Part shown: in pieces, positions 1 through 12,629 of the stretch | Position numbering within the stretch: position 1 is the first letter of the stretch | Layout of the letters: each line of letters starts with the position of its first letter | DNA from: Caenispirillum salinarum AK4 | Lineage (GTDB): Bacteria; Pseudomonadota; Alphaproteobacteria; Rhodospirillales; Rhodospirillaceae | NCBI RefSeq assembly: GCF_000315795.1 | Contig: NZ_ANHY01000008.1 | Location: 1-64,000 of the forward strand | Direction of reading: 5' to 3' | DNA: 64,000 bases | Notes under the pieces: model-generated | Told to the model about the DNA's origin: nothing | Database searches by the model: none | What the model saw: only the letters and a program-made list of their open reading frames with translations | Program-made: the position numbers and the translations under genes

Positions 1-123
1 ATCCTCAAGGCCACCGTCGGCCTGCGGGTCTCCGACGAGGAGGAAATGGACGGCATGGACAAGCACGAGCTTGGCCTGGAAGCCTACCCCGAGTTCGGCA
101 CCGGCTCGCAGGCCGGCCGCTGA
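1..123 (+). CDS. amtB: Ammonium transporter, C-terminal end (partial)
   Basis: Only the last 40 codons are present, in frame 1 and ending in TGA. They read through GLRVSDEEE and then HELGLEAYP, which matches the conserved cytoplasmic tail of Amt/MEP ammonium channels (GLRVSxEEE...HGxEAYP). That tail contacts the PII protein GlnK in this family. The membrane domain lies outside the window, so the assignment rests on this tail alone. A strong hairpin follows 18 bases after the stop, so this looks like the end of a transcription unit. Confidence 0.75.
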   Translation: MLKATVGLRVSDEEEMDGMDKHELGLEAYPEFGTGSQAGR

Positions 124-141
124 TACCGGCTTGAAACGCGG

Positions 142-172
142 CGGCCCGTCCCCGGCATCCGGGGGCGGGCCG
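142..172 (+). terminator. Hairpin after the amtB-like gene
   Basis: An inverted repeat of about 13 bp (CGGCCCGTCCCCG pairing with CGGGGGCGGGCCG, one wobble pair) around a short loop follows the amt stop. No long T-tract is present, only TTCGTGTT, so termination efficiency is uncertain. Confidence 0.55.
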
Positions 173-236
173 TTCGTGTTACAGTACCTGACCTGGCCCG
201 CCCGTTTCCCCCGCCGCCGCAGAAGGACACCCGCCC

Positions 237-2045
237 GTGCTCGAAACCGTCCACGTCGCGATCCTGTTCGGCGCGGGTCTCGTGGCGGTGAGCATCTTCA
301 CGAGCCTGCTGTCCATGCGCGTCGGCGCGCCGCTGTTGCTGGTGTTCCTGCTGATGGGGCTGGTGGCCGGCGAGGACGGGCTGGTGGGCGTGAACTTCGA
401 CAACGCCCCGCTGGCCTATTTCATCGGCAGCCTGGCGCTGGCCGTCATCCTGTTCGACAGCGGCTTCGGCACGCCCATCAAGAGCTTCCGCCTGGCCGCC
501 GGGCCGGCGCTGACGCTGGCGACGGTGGGGGTGATGCTGACCGCCTGCTTGCTGGGCGTGGCGGCGCATTTCGTCATGGACCTGCCGTGGCCGCAGGCCT
601 TCCTGCTGGGCGCCATCGTGTCGTCCACCGACGCCGCCGCCGTGTTCTTCCTGCTGCGTGTCGGCGGCATGAAGCTGCGCGACCGGGTGAAGTCCCTGCT
701 GGAGATCGAATCCGGCTCCAACGACCCCATGGCCGTCTTCCTGACCATCCTGCTGGCCGAGGTCGCGCTGAGCGGCCAGGGATTCGCCAGCCTGGACTGG
801 ACGCTGGCGCTGACCGTCGCCCAGCAATTGGGCATCGGGCTTGTCGGCGGCTTCCTGGGCGGGCGCGCCATGCTGATGCTCATGCGCCGGGTGCGGCTGG
901 AGCCCATGCTGTTCCCGCTGACCGTCATCAGCCTGGCGCTGACCCTGTTCGGGGCCGTCAGCGTGGTCGGCGGGTCCGGCTTTCTGGCGGTCTACGTGGC
1001 CGGCGTGGTGGCGGGCAATGCCGACATGCCCAACGCCCCGACGCTGAAACGCTTCCAGGCGGGCGTCACCTGGCTGGCGCAGATCGTCATGTTCCTGACG
1101 CTGGGCCTGCTGGCGACGCCCTCGCAGTTCGGCGCCGTGGCCGTGCCGGCCATCGTGCTGGCGGTGGTGCTGATCCTGGTGGCGCGGCCGCTGGCGGTGT
1201 GGCTGGTGCTGCTGCCGTTCAAGTTCACCGGGCGCGAGACCCTGTTCGCCGCCTGGGTGGGCCTGCGCGGCGCGGTGTCCATCCTGCTGGCCATCGTGCC
1301 CATGGTGGCGGGGATGGAAGGCGGCCAGGACCTGTTCAACATCGCCTTCATCATCGTTCTTGTGTCGCTGGTGGTGCAGGGCTGGTCCATCCGTCCCGTC
1401 GCCCGCAAGCTGGGCATGATGGTGCCGTCGCGGTCCGGTCTGGTGGAGCGCTTCGAGCTGGAACTGCCCGACGAGGCACGGCACGAACTGGTGGTCTACC
1501 GTGTCTCCGCCGACGCTGCCGTCGCCACCGGCCACCGCGTGCCGCGCTGGGCGCGGCCGTCGCTGGTGGTGCGCGAGGGGCGGTCCATGACGTGGCGCCA
1601 GGCCGGCAAGCTGCGCGCGAAGGACTACGTCTACATCTTCATCAATCCGCGCTACGTGCCGCTGCTCGACCGCCTGTTCGCCAAGCCGGAGGGACCGGAC
1701 CTGAGCGACACCGCCTTTTTCGGCGATTTCCCGCTGGCGCCCAGCGCCACCATCATCGACGTCGCCACCACCTACGGCCTGCCGACGCCGCCGGGGCTGG
1801 ACACCACGCGCACCCTGGCGGAAACCTTCGAGCGCGTGTTCGAGGGCCGCGCTGCGCCGGGCGACCGCATCCCTATCGGCTATGCCGAGATCATCGTGCG
1901 CGAGGTGGACGACGAGGGCCGGCTGGCCTCCCTCGGCCTGGGGCTGGAGCCGCAGAAGCCGGCAAGCTGGGTGCTGCCCGGCTGGCTGGCGCGCATCGTC
2001 GCGCCGCTCAACCGCCTGCGCGGGCCGCGCTATCGCGGGTCTTGA
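237..2045 (+). CDS. Potassium/proton antiporter, CPA1 family (NhaP2/CvrA-like)
   Basis: A 602-residue inner-membrane antiporter that should exchange K+ (possibly Na+) for H+. About 12 hydrophobic segments fill residues 1-390. Family motifs visible are TDAAAVF at 131-137 and ESGSNDPMA at 158-166, the latter carrying the Asp used for ion coupling in CPA antiporters. The C-terminal 200 residues are soluble and fit the TrkA-C plus CorC-like regulatory region of NhaP2 proteins, and the length is typical. GTG at 237 is chosen because an AGAAGGAC ribosome site lies just upstream. Substrate preference cannot be read from the sequence. Confidence 0.88.
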   Translation: MLETVHVAILFGAGLVAVSIFTSLLSMRVGAPLLLVFLLMGLVAGEDGLVGVNFDNAPLAYFIGSLALAVILFDSGFGTPIKSFRLAAGPALTLATVGVMLTACLLGVAAHFVMDLPWPQAFLLGAIVSSTDAAAVFFLLRVGGMKLRDRVKSLLEIESGSNDPMAVFLTILLAEVALSGQGFASLDWTLALTVAQQLGIGLVGGFLGGRAMLMLMRRVRLEPMLFPLTVISLALTLFGAVSVVGGSGFLAVYVAGVVAGNADMPNAPTLKRFQAGVTWLAQIVMFLTLGLLATPSQFGAVAVPAIVLAVVLILVARPLAVWLVLLPFKFTGRETLFAAWVGLRGAVSILLAIVPMVAGMEGGQDLFNIAFIIVLVSLVVQGWSIRPVARKLGMMVPSRSGLVERFELELPDEARHELVVYRVSADAAVATGHRVPRWARPSLVVREGRSMTWRQAGKLRAKDYVYIFINPRYVPLLDRLFAKPEGPDLSDTAFFGDFPLAPSATIIDVATTYGLPTPPGLDTTRTLAETFERVFEGRAAPGDRIPIGYAEIIVREVDDEGRLASLGLGLEPQKPASWVLPGWLARIVAPLNRLRGPRYRGS

Positions 2046-2118
2046 CCGACCGGACGGGGCGTCGGACACTGCGCGGGCGCAACCATCCGTAAACCCGCTG
2101 CACCGGGACCCGCCGCCC

Positions 2119-2691
2119 ATGCTTCGTCGCTTCACCGCCACCGTCCTTCTGGGAACCTTCTGCGCCGCCGGGCTCGCCGCTCTGGCACCGGCCCCGGCGC
2201 AGGCCGAAATGTCCATCCGCCTGGAAAAGAAGGTGGTGGAGGACCTGCGGCGCGGCGACGCCGAGGCCGTGCGGGCCTACCTGCTGAGCAAGGGCGAGCC
2301 GGACGCCACCAACAACGAGGGCGAGCCCCTGCTGGTCATCGCCACGCGCCAGAACCGGCCGGACATGGTGGACCTGCTGCTGCGCCACGACGCCCGCCCC
2401 GACAAGATCGACGACATGGGCAACACGGCCCTCTACTGGGCGGCCGACGGCGGGGCGGACGGCATCGTCCGCACCCTGGTCGACGCCGGTGCCCGCCTGG
2501 ACATGCAGAACGACCAGGGCCTGACGCCGCTCATGGCCGCCGTGCGCAAGGGCAACATGGACGTGGTGCGCGCCCTGATCGCCGCCGGCGCCGACCCGCG
2601 CATCGCCGACTACACCGGCCGCGACGCCTTCGGCTGGGCCACCGGCCCGCGCGGGCCGCTGCTGGTCAACGAACTGAACAAGGCGCGGTAG
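2119..2691 (+). CDS. Secreted ankyrin-repeat protein
   Basis: A 190-residue protein with a clear signal peptide: a basic start, a hydrophobic stretch, and an AQA cleavage site near residue 29. The mature part has about four ankyrin repeats, recognisable from phrases such as [11 protein letters not shown] and [13 protein letters not shown]. Such proteins mediate protein-protein contacts; here the location should be periplasmic. ATG 2119 is chosen because it starts directly at the signal peptide; an in-frame opening further upstream would bury it. It follows the antiporter by 73 bases and could be co-transcribed. Its partner is unknown. Confidence 0.82.
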   Translation: MLRRFTATVLLGTFCAAGLAALAPAPAQAEMSIRLEKKVVEDLRRGDAEAVRAYLLSKGEPDATNNEGEPLLVIATRQNRPDMVDLLLRHDARPDKIDDMGNTALYWAADGGADGIVRTLVDAGARLDMQNDQGLTPLMAAVRKGNMDVVRALIAAGADPRIADYTGRDAFGWATGPRGPLLVNELNKAR

Positions 2692-2714
2692 AGGGGGCAG
2701 CATCTCCGTCTGCT

Positions 2715-2756
2715 CCCTGCGCTGTCGCGCAGGGCTGCGGTGTGTGCTTCGCGCAC
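2715..2756 (+). terminator. Two stacked hairpins after the ankyrin gene
   Basis: CCCTGCGC-TGTC-GCGCAGGG (2715-2734) is a perfect 8-bp stem. A second stem, GTGTGC/GCGCAC, follows at once. They lie between the ankyrin gene and the acetoacetate-CoA ligase gene. There is no T-tract, so they may be a rho-type or mRNA-stabilising structure rather than an intrinsic terminator. Confidence 0.45.
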
Positions 2757-2893
2757 GCCTTCGGCTCCGCGACCCTATGGCGGCTTCGCCGCCCCGCTTA
2801 ACCCCACGCGCCACTTGGCGATTGCCCCCGGATTGGGGCATGATCCCCCTCAATTCGCGACCGCGAAAACGACGAACAAGGGAGAACGCCACC

Positions 2894-4846
<1,953 letters not shown>

Positions 4847-4870
4847 GCGGGCAGGCTGCGAGGGGCGCCC

Positions 4871-5245
4871 TCACGTCAGTTGCAGGGTGCCCTTCGCGCG
4901 CATCAGCAGGTCCACCATTTCATCGACCGTGATGATGGTCACGCCCTCGGCCACGCGGTCGGGGGCGATGTCCTCCTTCACCAGGCAGACGGCGGACACG
5001 CAGACCTGACCGCCGGACGCGCGCAGTTCGTCCAAAAGCTCCGGCAGGGGACGGAAGGGCGGGCCGGGATCGACGTCTTCCAGCGAGCCGGGCAGGGCGA
5101 AGGCGGCGGCCTCGACCACCAGAACCAGGCTGGCCGAGGCGCCGCGCGCCTGCGCCGCCACCGCCGCCGTGGCGGCCAGGCCCAGGGCGCGCGCATCGGC
5201 CGGCGTTGCCCGGGCCACCGCGACGAAATCGGTAAAGCGAATCAT
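4871..5245 (-). CDS. DsrE-family protein
   Basis: A 124-residue protein of the DsrE/DsrF type, a fold used in sulfur relay and related small soluble oligomers. Visible features are a central hydrophobic strand (SLVLVVEAAAFAL), a segment around a Cys pair (VCVSAVCLVKEDI) and the C-terminal GVTIITVDEMVDLLMRA helix, all typical of this fold. The start at 5245 is set by GGGAGG a few bases upstream. It converges with the acetoacetate-CoA ligase gene. The partner and substrate are unknown; the two Cys residues near 85 and 90 are the candidates for chemistry. Confidence 0.7.
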   Translation of the reverse strand: MIRFTDFVAVARATPADARALGLAATAAVAAQARGASASLVLVVEAAAFALPGSLEDVDPGPPFRPLPELLDELRASGGQVCVSAVCLVKEDIAPDRVAEGVTIITVDEMVDLLMRAKGTLQLT

Positions 5246-5286
5246 GGGCGGTCCACCTCCCTGCTCTGGGAGGCAAACGCCCGGCC

Positions 5287-5748
5287 TCAGGCGGAACGTT
5301 CCAGGCGATCGGCCACGGCGGGGTCCTGGAGCCCCCGCAGGCGCCGCGCCGCGGTGGTGGCGAACAGGTGCGTCACCGCTTTGCGCCGGCTGGCGTGCAG
5401 GCGCGGCCGTGCCGCCGGCGGGCGCAGGATGGCGGCCTCGTAGTCGTCGGCGACGATCAGCCCCTGGTCGGCGGGCAGGATTTCCGTGGGAAAGTCCGGT
5501 GGCACGGCGAAGGTGAAGGCGTCGCAGAACGCCAGGTATTCCTCCCACTTGCCGTCGCTGTGGAAGTCGGCGGCGCAGCTTTTCACCTCGACGACCAGCA
5601 AAGAGCCGTCGCCGCCCAGCGCCAGCACGTCCACCCGCCGGCCGGTGGCGAGCGTCACTTCCGTGACCGGGGCCATGCCGCGGTCCGCCAGATGCCGGCA
5701 GACACCGCGCGTGGTGGCGATGGCGCGGGGAGAGAGATTTCCGTTCAT
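5287..5748 (-). CDS. mmcB: MmcB-family DNA repair protein (PD-(D/E)XK nuclease-like)
   Basis: A 153-residue protein with a compact nuclease core: E30, D40 (RRVDVLAL) and E54-V55-K56 (LVVEVKS) form the PD-(D/E)XK pattern. The following DFHSDGKWEEYL block is typical of the alphaproteobacterial MmcB family, linked in Caulobacter to the response to mitomycin C. The start at 5748 follows a GAGGAACG ribosome site. It ends 41 bases before the DsrE-like gene, on the same strand, so the two may share a transcript. Active-site residues appear intact; the in vivo substrate is not known. Confidence 0.85.
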   Translation of the reverse strand: MNGNLSPRAIATTRGVCRHLADRGMAPVTEVTLATGRRVDVLALGGDGSLLVVEVKSCAADFHSDGKWEEYLAFCDAFTFAVPPDFPTEILPADQGLIVADDYEAAILRPPAARPRLHASRRKAVTHLFATTAARRLRGLQDPAVADRLERSA

Positions 5749-5778
5749 GGCTCGTTCCTCTTTATGACCGCACACTAG

Positions 5779-6765
<987 letters not shown>

Positions 6766-6826
6766 GGGCGTCGGTATTGCTCCCGTAGCACGAAAGATTC
6801 GACTCCTGCACCTAAAGAGGTTAAAC

Positions 6827-6857
6827 GGCATCGCGTTCAAGTTCAGGACGCGATGCC
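6827..6857 (+). promoter_or_regulatory. Perfect inverted repeat abutting the restriction-methylation start codon
   Basis: GGCATCGCG (6827-6835) and CGCGATGCC (6849-6857) are exact inverse repeats. Three further pairs, one of them G-T, extend the stem to 12 bp around a 7-base loop. The last base touches the ATG at 6858. The only purine-rich candidate ribosome site (AGGA, 6845-6848) falls in the loop and upper stem, so folding would hide the translation start. It could equally be a protein-binding operator. Confidence 0.6.
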
Positions 6858-9800
6858 ATGCCCGACACCACGCCCCCCGCCGACCCCACGTCCCCCGCTG
6901 CCGTTGAGGATTTCATCGACCGCTGGTCGGCCGCCGAAGGCGCGGAGCGGGGCAATTACCAGTTGTTCCTGGTGGAGCTGTGCGCCCTGCTCGGCCTCGA
7001 CCGGCCCGACCCGCAGGGTGCGGACACCGCGCTGAACGACTACGTGTTCGAGCGCAAGGTCACCTTCCAGGATTTCGGCGAGACCTCCCACGGGTGGATC
7101 GACCTCTACAAGGCCGGCCACTTCGTGCTGGAGGCCAAGCAGGGCGTGGAAAAGCAGGAGGCCGGGCAGGACCCCGATCCCGCCATCCTCGGACCCAGGC
7201 GAAAGCGCCGCAAGGCCGCCACCGGGCGGGAGCGCGGCACGTCGGGCTACGACCGCCTGATGGCCCGGGCGCGCGAGCAGGCGCTGTCCTACGCCCGCGC
7301 CATCGCGGCGGAGCGCGGCGACTGGGTGCCCTTCCTGCTGGTGGTGGACGTGGGCCACAGCATCGAGGTCTATGCCGATTTTTCGAAGACCGGCACCCAC
7401 TTCACCCAGTTCCCCGACGGCAAGAGCTTCCGCATCGCCCTTGCCGACCTGCGGCGTCCCGAGGTCCGCCGCCGCCTGCGCGCCGTCTGGCGCGACCCGG
7501 CCGCGCTCGACCCCAGCCGCCATTCCGAGAAGGTCACCCGCGCCGTTTCCCGCCTGCTGGCCCACCTGGGGCGATCCCTGACCGAGAAGGGGCACGATGC
7601 CGAGGCGGTGGCGCGGTTCCTCATGCGCTGCCTGTTCACCATGTTCGCCGAGGACGTGGGCCTGCTTCGCCCGCGCGAGGTGTTCACGACGCTGCTCAAG
7701 CGCATCCACGCCAAGCCCTCCATCGCGCGGGACGAGCTGGAGGACCTGTGGAAGACCATGAACAAGGGCGGCTATTACGCCCGCGCCGAGGCGAAGCTTC
7801 TGCGCTTCAACGGCGGGCTGTTCGCCGACCCCGTGGCCTTCGACCTGACCCGCCGCCAGATCGAATGCCTGCTGGGGGCGGCGCGCAAGGACTGGAAGGA
7901 CGTGGAGCCGGCCATCTTCGGCACCCTTCTGGAGCGTGCGCTGAACCCGCGCGAGCGGCGCAAGCTGGGCGCGCACTACACGCCGCGGTCCTATGTTGAG
8001 CGGCTGGTGCTGCCCACCGTCATCGAGCCGCTGCGCGCCGAGTGGGACGCCGTGAAGGCCGCCGCCTACCTGCACCACGAAAACGGCGAGGACCCCAAGG
8101 CCGTCGCCGCCGTCCGCAGCTTCCACCAGCGCCTGTGCGAGACCCGCGTGCTGGACCCGGCCTGCGGGTCGGGCAACTTCCTGTACGTGACCATGGAGCA
8201 CATGAAGCGGCTGGAAGGCGAGGTGCTGGACCTGCTGCAGGACCTGGGCGACGCGCAATACACCTTCGAGATGGACCGCCACACGGTGGACCCGCACCAG
8301 TTCCTGGGCCTGGAAAAGAACCCGTGGGCCGCGTCGGCGGCCGAGATGGTGCTGTGGATCGGCTATCTGCAATGGCACTTCCGCACCCAGGGCAAGGCGA
8401 TGCCCACCCAGCCGGTGCTGCGCAAGTTCGGCAACATCCGCCAGGCCGACGCCGTGCTGTCCTGGCGCGCCGTCGAGCCTCGTCGCGACGGACGGGGGCG
8501 GCCGCTCACCCGCTGGGACGGCGAGACGCGGCGGATCGATCCCGTGACCGGCGAAAGCGTCCCCGACGAAACCGCCCGCGTGCCCCTGGAAACCTACCGC
8601 GAGCCCCGCGGGGTGGAGTGGCCCGAGGCCGACTACATCGTCGGCAACCCGCCCTTCCTGGGCGGCAAGGACCTGCGCGACGTGCTGGGCGACGGCTATA
8701 CCGAGGCGCTGTGGAGCGTCTACTCCGAACTGCCGCGCTCCACCGACTACGTCATGTACTGGTGGCACAAGGCCGCCAATCTGGTGCGGGCGGGCAGGGT
8801 GAGGCGCTTCGGCTTCATCACGACCAACAGCCTGCCCCAGACCTTCAACCGCCGCATCGTCGCGCACCACCTGGAGGCCGGAAAGCCGCTGTCCCTGCTG
8901 TTCGCCATTCCCGACCATCCATGGGTGGACGCCGAGGACGGCGCGGCGGTGCGCATTGCCATGACGGTGGGCGTGGCCGGCAAGACCGACGGCCGCCTGA
9001 ACCGCGTCACCCACGAGGACGGCGACGACGCCGAGGGCCGGGGGGTGGAGTTGGTGGAGCGCGTGGGACGCATCAACGCGGACCTGACGATCGGGGCGGA
9101 CTTGACCAAGGCGTTGCCGCTCAAGGCCAATGACTGGCTGTGCTCGCCGGGCATGAAGCTGCACGGCAAGGGCTTCATCGTGACGCCAGAGAAGGCCGAA
9201 GAGTTGGGGCTGGGGCGGGTGCCGGGGCTTGAGAGGCACATCCGACCCTACCGCAACGGCAAGGACCTCACCCAGCGCCCGCGCGGCGTCATGGTCATCG
9301 ACCTGTTCGGCCTGGACGAAGATCAGGTCCGGCAACGGTTCGGGGACGTGCACCAGCACGTCTGGGACACGGTGCGGCCGGAGCGGGAGCACAACAACCG
9401 GCCGGCATACCGGGATCACTGGTGGCTGTTCGGCGAGCCCAGGCGGGACCTCCGCGCCGCGCTGCGCGGACTGGACCGCTTCGTGGCAACCGTCGAAACC
9501 AGCAAGCACCGGACGTTCCAGTTCATGACCGGGACGACCATCCCCGACAACATGCTCGTCTGCTTTGGGCTGGACGAGGCCCATCATCTGGCGGTCTTGT
9601 CGAGCCGCGTTCATGTCGCGTGGGCTCTGGCTGCCGGCGGACGTATGGGCAAGGGCAACGATCCCCGCTACACCAAGTCCAACTGCTTCGACAAATTCCC
9701 CTTCCCCCGCCTCTCCGACACCCGCCGCGCCACGCTCGCGGCGCTGGGGGAGGAGTTGGACGCGCACCGCAAGGAGCGTCAGGCCGCCCATCCGGACCTG

Positions 9801-10352
9801 ACCATCACCGCCATGCACAACGTGCTGGAGAAGATGCGCGCCGGCGATACGCTCACCCCCAAGGACCGCGACATCCGCCAGCGGGCGCAACTGGCGACGC
9901 TGGAGGTCCTGCACGCCAGGATCGACCGCGAGGTCATCGCCGCCTACGGCTGGGAGGCGCATATCTCCGACGAGGACATGCTCGCCAGTCTGGTGGCGCT
10001 CAACCGCCGGCGCGCCATGGCCGAGCGCATGGAGAACCGCGTGCACTGGCTGCGGCCCGACTACCAGAAGCCGCGCGCCGGCATCGCGCCCCCCAAACCG
10101 TCGCAGAAGAAGATCGACCTGCCGGTGGTGGAGCCGACGGAAAAGCCCCGCTGGCCCCGCACCCTGCCGGAAAAGGCCCGCCTCGTCCGCGCCCTGCTGT
10201 CCGACCAGATGAAGCCCCTGACGGCGGCCGAGGTGAACAGGCTGTTCGCCAGCGCCAAGAAGGAGCGTGTCGACAGCGTGGCGGAGGTGCTGGACACCCT
10301 CGTCAGCCTCTCCCAGGCCCACCGCTCCGGCGACCGCTACGTGGGGCGCTAG
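6858..10352 (+). CDS. Restriction-methylation fusion (type IIG/IIL, MmeI-like)
   Basis: A 1164-residue protein carrying both nuclease and methyltransferase signatures. Near the N-terminus D82 and E92-A93-K94 ([15 protein letters not shown]) form a D-X9-EXK metal-dependent nuclease site. A helical connector follows. Then comes the amino-methyltransferase core with motif [11 protein letters not shown] at 432-441 and motif IV NPPF at 597-600, the latter fitting adenine-N6 methylation. The remaining 500 residues should hold target recognition. This order is that of single-chain type IIG/IIL enzymes such as MmeI. No separate specificity, helicase or restriction gene lies nearby, so it appears self-sufficient. 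BREX PglX or DISARM methylases share the core but lack such a clear EXK site. The target sequence cannot be read. Confidence 0.85.
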   Translation: MPDTTPPADPTSPAAVEDFIDRWSAAEGAERGNYQLFLVELCALLGLDRPDPQGADTALNDYVFERKVTFQDFGETSHGWIDLYKAGHFVLEAKQGVEKQEAGQDPDPAILGPRRKRRKAATGRERGTSGYDRLMARAREQALSYARAIAAERGDWVPFLLVVDVGHSIEVYADFSKTGTHFTQFPDGKSFRIALADLRRPEVRRRLRAVWRDPAALDPSRHSEKVTRAVSRLLAHLGRSLTEKGHDAEAVARFLMRCLFTMFAEDVGLLRPREVFTTLLKRIHAKPSIARDELEDLWKTMNKGGYYARAEAKLLRFNGGLFADPVAFDLTRRQIECLLGAARKDWKDVEPAIFGTLLERALNPRERRKLGAHYTPRSYVERLVLPTVIEPLRAEWDAVKAAAYLHHENGEDPKAVAAVRSFHQRLCETRVLDPACGSGNFLYVTMEHMKRLEGEVLDLLQDLGDAQYTFEMDRHTVDPHQFLGLEKNPWAASAAEMVLWIGYLQWHFRTQGKAMPTQPVLRKFGNIRQADAVLSWRAVEPRRDGRGRPLTRWDGETRRIDPVTGESVPDETARVPLETYREPRGVEWPEADYIVGNPPFLGGKDLRDVLGDGYTEALWSVYSELPRSTDYVMYWWHKAANLVRAGRVRRFGFITTNSLPQTFNRRIVAHHLEAGKPLSLLFAIPDHPWVDAEDGAAVRIAMTVGVAGKTDGRLNRVTHEDGDDAEGRGVELVERVGRINADLTIGADLTKALPLKANDWLCSPGMKLHGKGFIVTPEKAEELGLGRVPGLERHIRPYRNGKDLTQRPRGVMVIDLFGLDEDQVRQRFGDVHQHVWDTVRPEREHNNRPAYRDHWWLFGEPRRDLRAALRGLDRFVATVETSKHRTFQFMTGTTIPDNMLVCFGLDEAHHLAVLSSRVHVAWALAAGGRMGKGNDPRYTKSNCFDKFPFPRLSDTRRATLAALGEELDAHRKERQAAHPDLTITAMHNVLEKMRAGDTLTPKDRDIRQRAQLATLEVLHARIDREVIAAYGWEAHISDEDMLASLVALNRRRAMAERMENRVHWLRPDYQKPRAGIAPPKPSQKKIDLPVVEPTEKPRWPRTLPEKARLVRALLSDQMKPLTAAEVNRLFASAKKERVDSVAEVLDTLVSLSQAHRSGDRYVGR

Positions 10353-10362
10353 GCGCCCGCCC

Positions 10363-10932
10363 TCACCGCGCCGCCATCCGTCCCGCCTGGGTCCAGCCGC
10401 CGCCGGGGTCTAGGCGGAGGACGACCATTTCGCCGCTGGCGGGGAACACATCCGTCAGGCCGGTGATGACCACCTGATGGGTCACCATCACCACCGTGCC
10501 GCCGTCGCGCGGCAGGCCGGCGATCAGGTCCTCCAGCCCGGCGATCTGGGCGGGGCCGCGCGACCGGTCGCGGAAGAAGCTGTTGAGCAGCGGTTCCTCC
10601 TCCACCGGCGCCAAATCCAGAAGCTCCGCCGTCTCGACGCAGCGGCACCACTGGCTGGTCAGGACGCGGGAGACCGGCACGTCGTGCGCGCGGAAGGCAT
10701 CGCCGGTGTCGCGGGCCTGCCGGCGGCCGGTGTCGTTGAGGTTCCGCTGGGTGGAACAGTCGTCCAGCGCGAAGTTGGACGGGTCGCCCGTTCCCGGCGC
10801 CAGTGCATGGCGCACGAGCACCACATGGCCGCCCTCCTTCAGGGCCGACCACAGGGCATCCTCCGCCGCAAGGGCAGGGACCGTGAACAGGGGCAGGAGC
10901 AGCAGCGTCAGGAGGGCTTGGGTCAGGCGCAT
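10363..10932 (-). CDS. Exported histidine phosphatase family protein
   Basis: A 189-residue protein with a signal peptide ending at ALA (about residue 23). The mature part is a small histidine phosphatase (phosphoglycerate-mutase-like) domain. VLVRHA carries the phosphorylated His; the second catalytic His is in MVTHQ. The motif is RHA rather than RHG, as in many exported members. Export suggests phosphomonoester hydrolysis in the periplasm, but the substrate is unknown. It converges tail to tail with the restriction-methylation gene (10 bases between stops). Start 10932 is the first ATG before the signal peptide. Confidence 0.8.
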   Translation of the reverse strand: MRLTQALLTLLLLPLFTVPALAAEDALWSALKEGGHVVLVRHALAPGTGDPSNFALDDCSTQRNLNDTGRRQARDTGDAFRAHDVPVSRVLTSQWCRCVETAELLDLAPVEEEPLLNSFFRDRSRGPAQIAGLEDLIAGLPRDGGTVVMVTHQVVITGLTDVFPASGEMVVLRLDPGGGWTQAGRMAAR

Positions 10933-10993
10933 GGCGGTGGCCTCCGGTCCGGGGTCGGGGATGCTCCCTCTACGCCCGGACCGGCGCGCGGGA

Positions 10994-12544
10994 TTACTCC
11001 GGCTTGATGTCCGTCGCCGCCAGCGGCAGCCACTCGAACAGGGTGCCCTGGGGCGTGTCCATGATGCCGACCCCCATGGCCTCCAGCTCGTCCCGGATGG
11101 CATCCGACCGGGCGAAGTCCTTGGCCTTGCGGGCCTCGGTGCGCTCGGCCAGGCGGGCCTCGATCTCGGCCTCGTCGATGGTCTGGCCGGCGGGGCGGAT
11201 GACCAGGTCGCGCGGGGACATGGTCAGCAGGTTCAGCCCCAGCACCAGGTCGTAGACCGCCGCCGCCCGCAGCACGTCGGCCGGATCGGTCTTCTTGGCG
11301 AACAGCAGCTCGTTCAGGTGCGCCAGCGCCACCGGCGTGCCCAGGTCGTTGGAGACCGCGGCGTCGAGCTTGTCGATGTAGTCCGCCGGCTTGCCCGTCA
11401 GGCCGTCGGTCAGGCGCTCCACCAGATAGGACAGCGACCCGCCGGAGGAATAATGATCCTCCGTCGCCAGCTTGATCCACTGCGACGTGTCACCGGCCCG
11501 CGCCTTCAGGTCTTCCACCCGCAAGAGCATCCGCCGCAGGCTTGCCCGCACGCCGACCAGCGCGTCCCAGGTGAACTCCAGCGACGAGCGGTAGGACGCG
11601 CCCAGCAGGAACAGGCGGTAGACGGCCGGATGGATGCCCTGGTCGATGAGCGAGCCCAGCGTCAGGAACTTGCCCGACGACTTGCTCATCTTGCCGTCGC
11701 GCATGATGAGGAACTCGTTGTGCATCCACCAGTTGGCACCCGTCTTTTCGCTGCGGGTGTAGCCCTGGTTCTGGGCGATCTCGTTGCAATGGTGGACCTG
11801 GCGGTGGTCGATGCCGCCGGTGTGGATGTCGAACCGCTCCCCCAGGTACTTCATGGACATGACGGAGCATTCCAGGTGCCAGCCCGGCGCGCCCACGCCC
11901 CAGGGGCTGTGCCATTCCATCTGGCGGCGGCTGTTCTCGGGGCTCTTGCGCCACACCGCGAAGTCGGCGGGGTTGCGCTTGTCGCCGGGGCCGGCCACGC
12001 GGGCGCCGGCTTCCTGGCCTTCCAGGTCCAGAAGGCCCAGCTTGCCGTAGTCGGGCACGCGCGCGGTGTCGAAGTAGGCGCCGTCCTCAAGCTCGTAGAG
12101 GTACCCGCCCTGGTCCAGATCGCGGGCGAAGGCGATCATTTCCTGGATGTGGGCGGTGGCCGGGGTCCAGTGGCTGGGCTCCAGGATGTTCAGGCGCCGC
12201 ACGTCGTCCTTGAACACCGCCGTGTAGTGGGCCGCGATGTCCCAGATGGATTTCTTCTCGCGGCTGGCGGCCACCTCCATCTTGTCCTCGCCCTCGTCGG
12301 CGTCGGAGGTGAGGTGGCCGACATCGGTGATGTTGATGACGTGCGTGACGTTGTAGCCCTTGAAGGTCAGCACCCGGCGCAGGGTGTCGGCGAAGACGTA
12401 GGCGCGCAGGTTGCCGATGTGGGCGTAGTTGTAGACCGTCGGGCCGCAGGAGTAGACGCGCACGTTCCGCGGATCGATGGGCTGGAAGTCCTGAACCTCG
12501 CGGCCCAGGCTGTTGAACAGGCGGAGCGGGTGCTTCTGGGTCAT
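10994..12544 (-). CDS. cysS: Cysteine--tRNA ligase
   Basis: A 516-residue class I synthetase that charges tRNA-Cys. HIGN (in YNYAHIGNLR) and KMSKSSG are the two ATP signature motifs. The zinc site is traceable: Cys in SCGPTVY, Cys in HLECSVMS, then HHCNE supplying His and Glu. The segment around the third ligand reads GGIDHRQVHHCNE instead of the common GGxDLxFPHHENE, marking a divergent branch. The C-terminal helical domain ends in the usual KDFARSDAIRDEL and GTLFEW signatures. ATG 12544 is chosen because homologues begin directly at this point. It stands 61 bases from the phosphatase gene on the same strand. Confidence 0.93.
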   Translation of the reverse strand: MTQKHPLRLFNSLGREVQDFQPIDPRNVRVYSCGPTVYNYAHIGNLRAYVFADTLRRVLTFKGYNVTHVINITDVGHLTSDADEGEDKMEVAASREKKSIWDIAAHYTAVFKDDVRRLNILEPSHWTPATAHIQEMIAFARDLDQGGYLYELEDGAYFDTARVPDYGKLGLLDLEGQEAGARVAGPGDKRNPADFAVWRKSPENSRRQMEWHSPWGVGAPGWHLECSVMSMKYLGERFDIHTGGIDHRQVHHCNEIAQNQGYTRSEKTGANWWMHNEFLIMRDGKMSKSSGKFLTLGSLIDQGIHPAVYRLFLLGASYRSSLEFTWDALVGVRASLRRMLLRVEDLKARAGDTSQWIKLATEDHYSSGGSLSYLVERLTDGLTGKPADYIDKLDAAVSNDLGTPVALAHLNELLFAKKTDPADVLRAAAVYDLVLGLNLLTMSPRDLVIRPAGQTIDEAEIEARLAERTEARKAKDFARSDAIRDELEAMGVGIMDTPQGTLFEWLPLAATDIKPE

Positions 12545-12629
12545 CCTTGCGACTTCTCTGCGGGTCTGGAAGGCCCTTGGTGTACCACCAAGCCCGCGCC
12601 CGACCAACCCGCGATCGCCGCGCCGCCGG

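Noticed and set aside
84-2216. A 710-residue antisense frame over the antiporter
   Set aside because: Low-complexity His/Gln/Arg composition and no motif. The plus-strand antiporter explains the region.
2744-2893. Upstream in-frame extension of acetoacetate-CoA ligase
   Set aside because: It covers hairpins, lacks a ribosome site and does not match the family N-terminus. GTG 2894 has a good site.
6843-10322. A 1159-residue open frame antisense to the restriction-methylation gene
   Set aside because: It is the complement of a strongly supported gene. Its peptide is rich in His, Gln, Arg and Val with no domain, as expected for antisense frames at this GC content.
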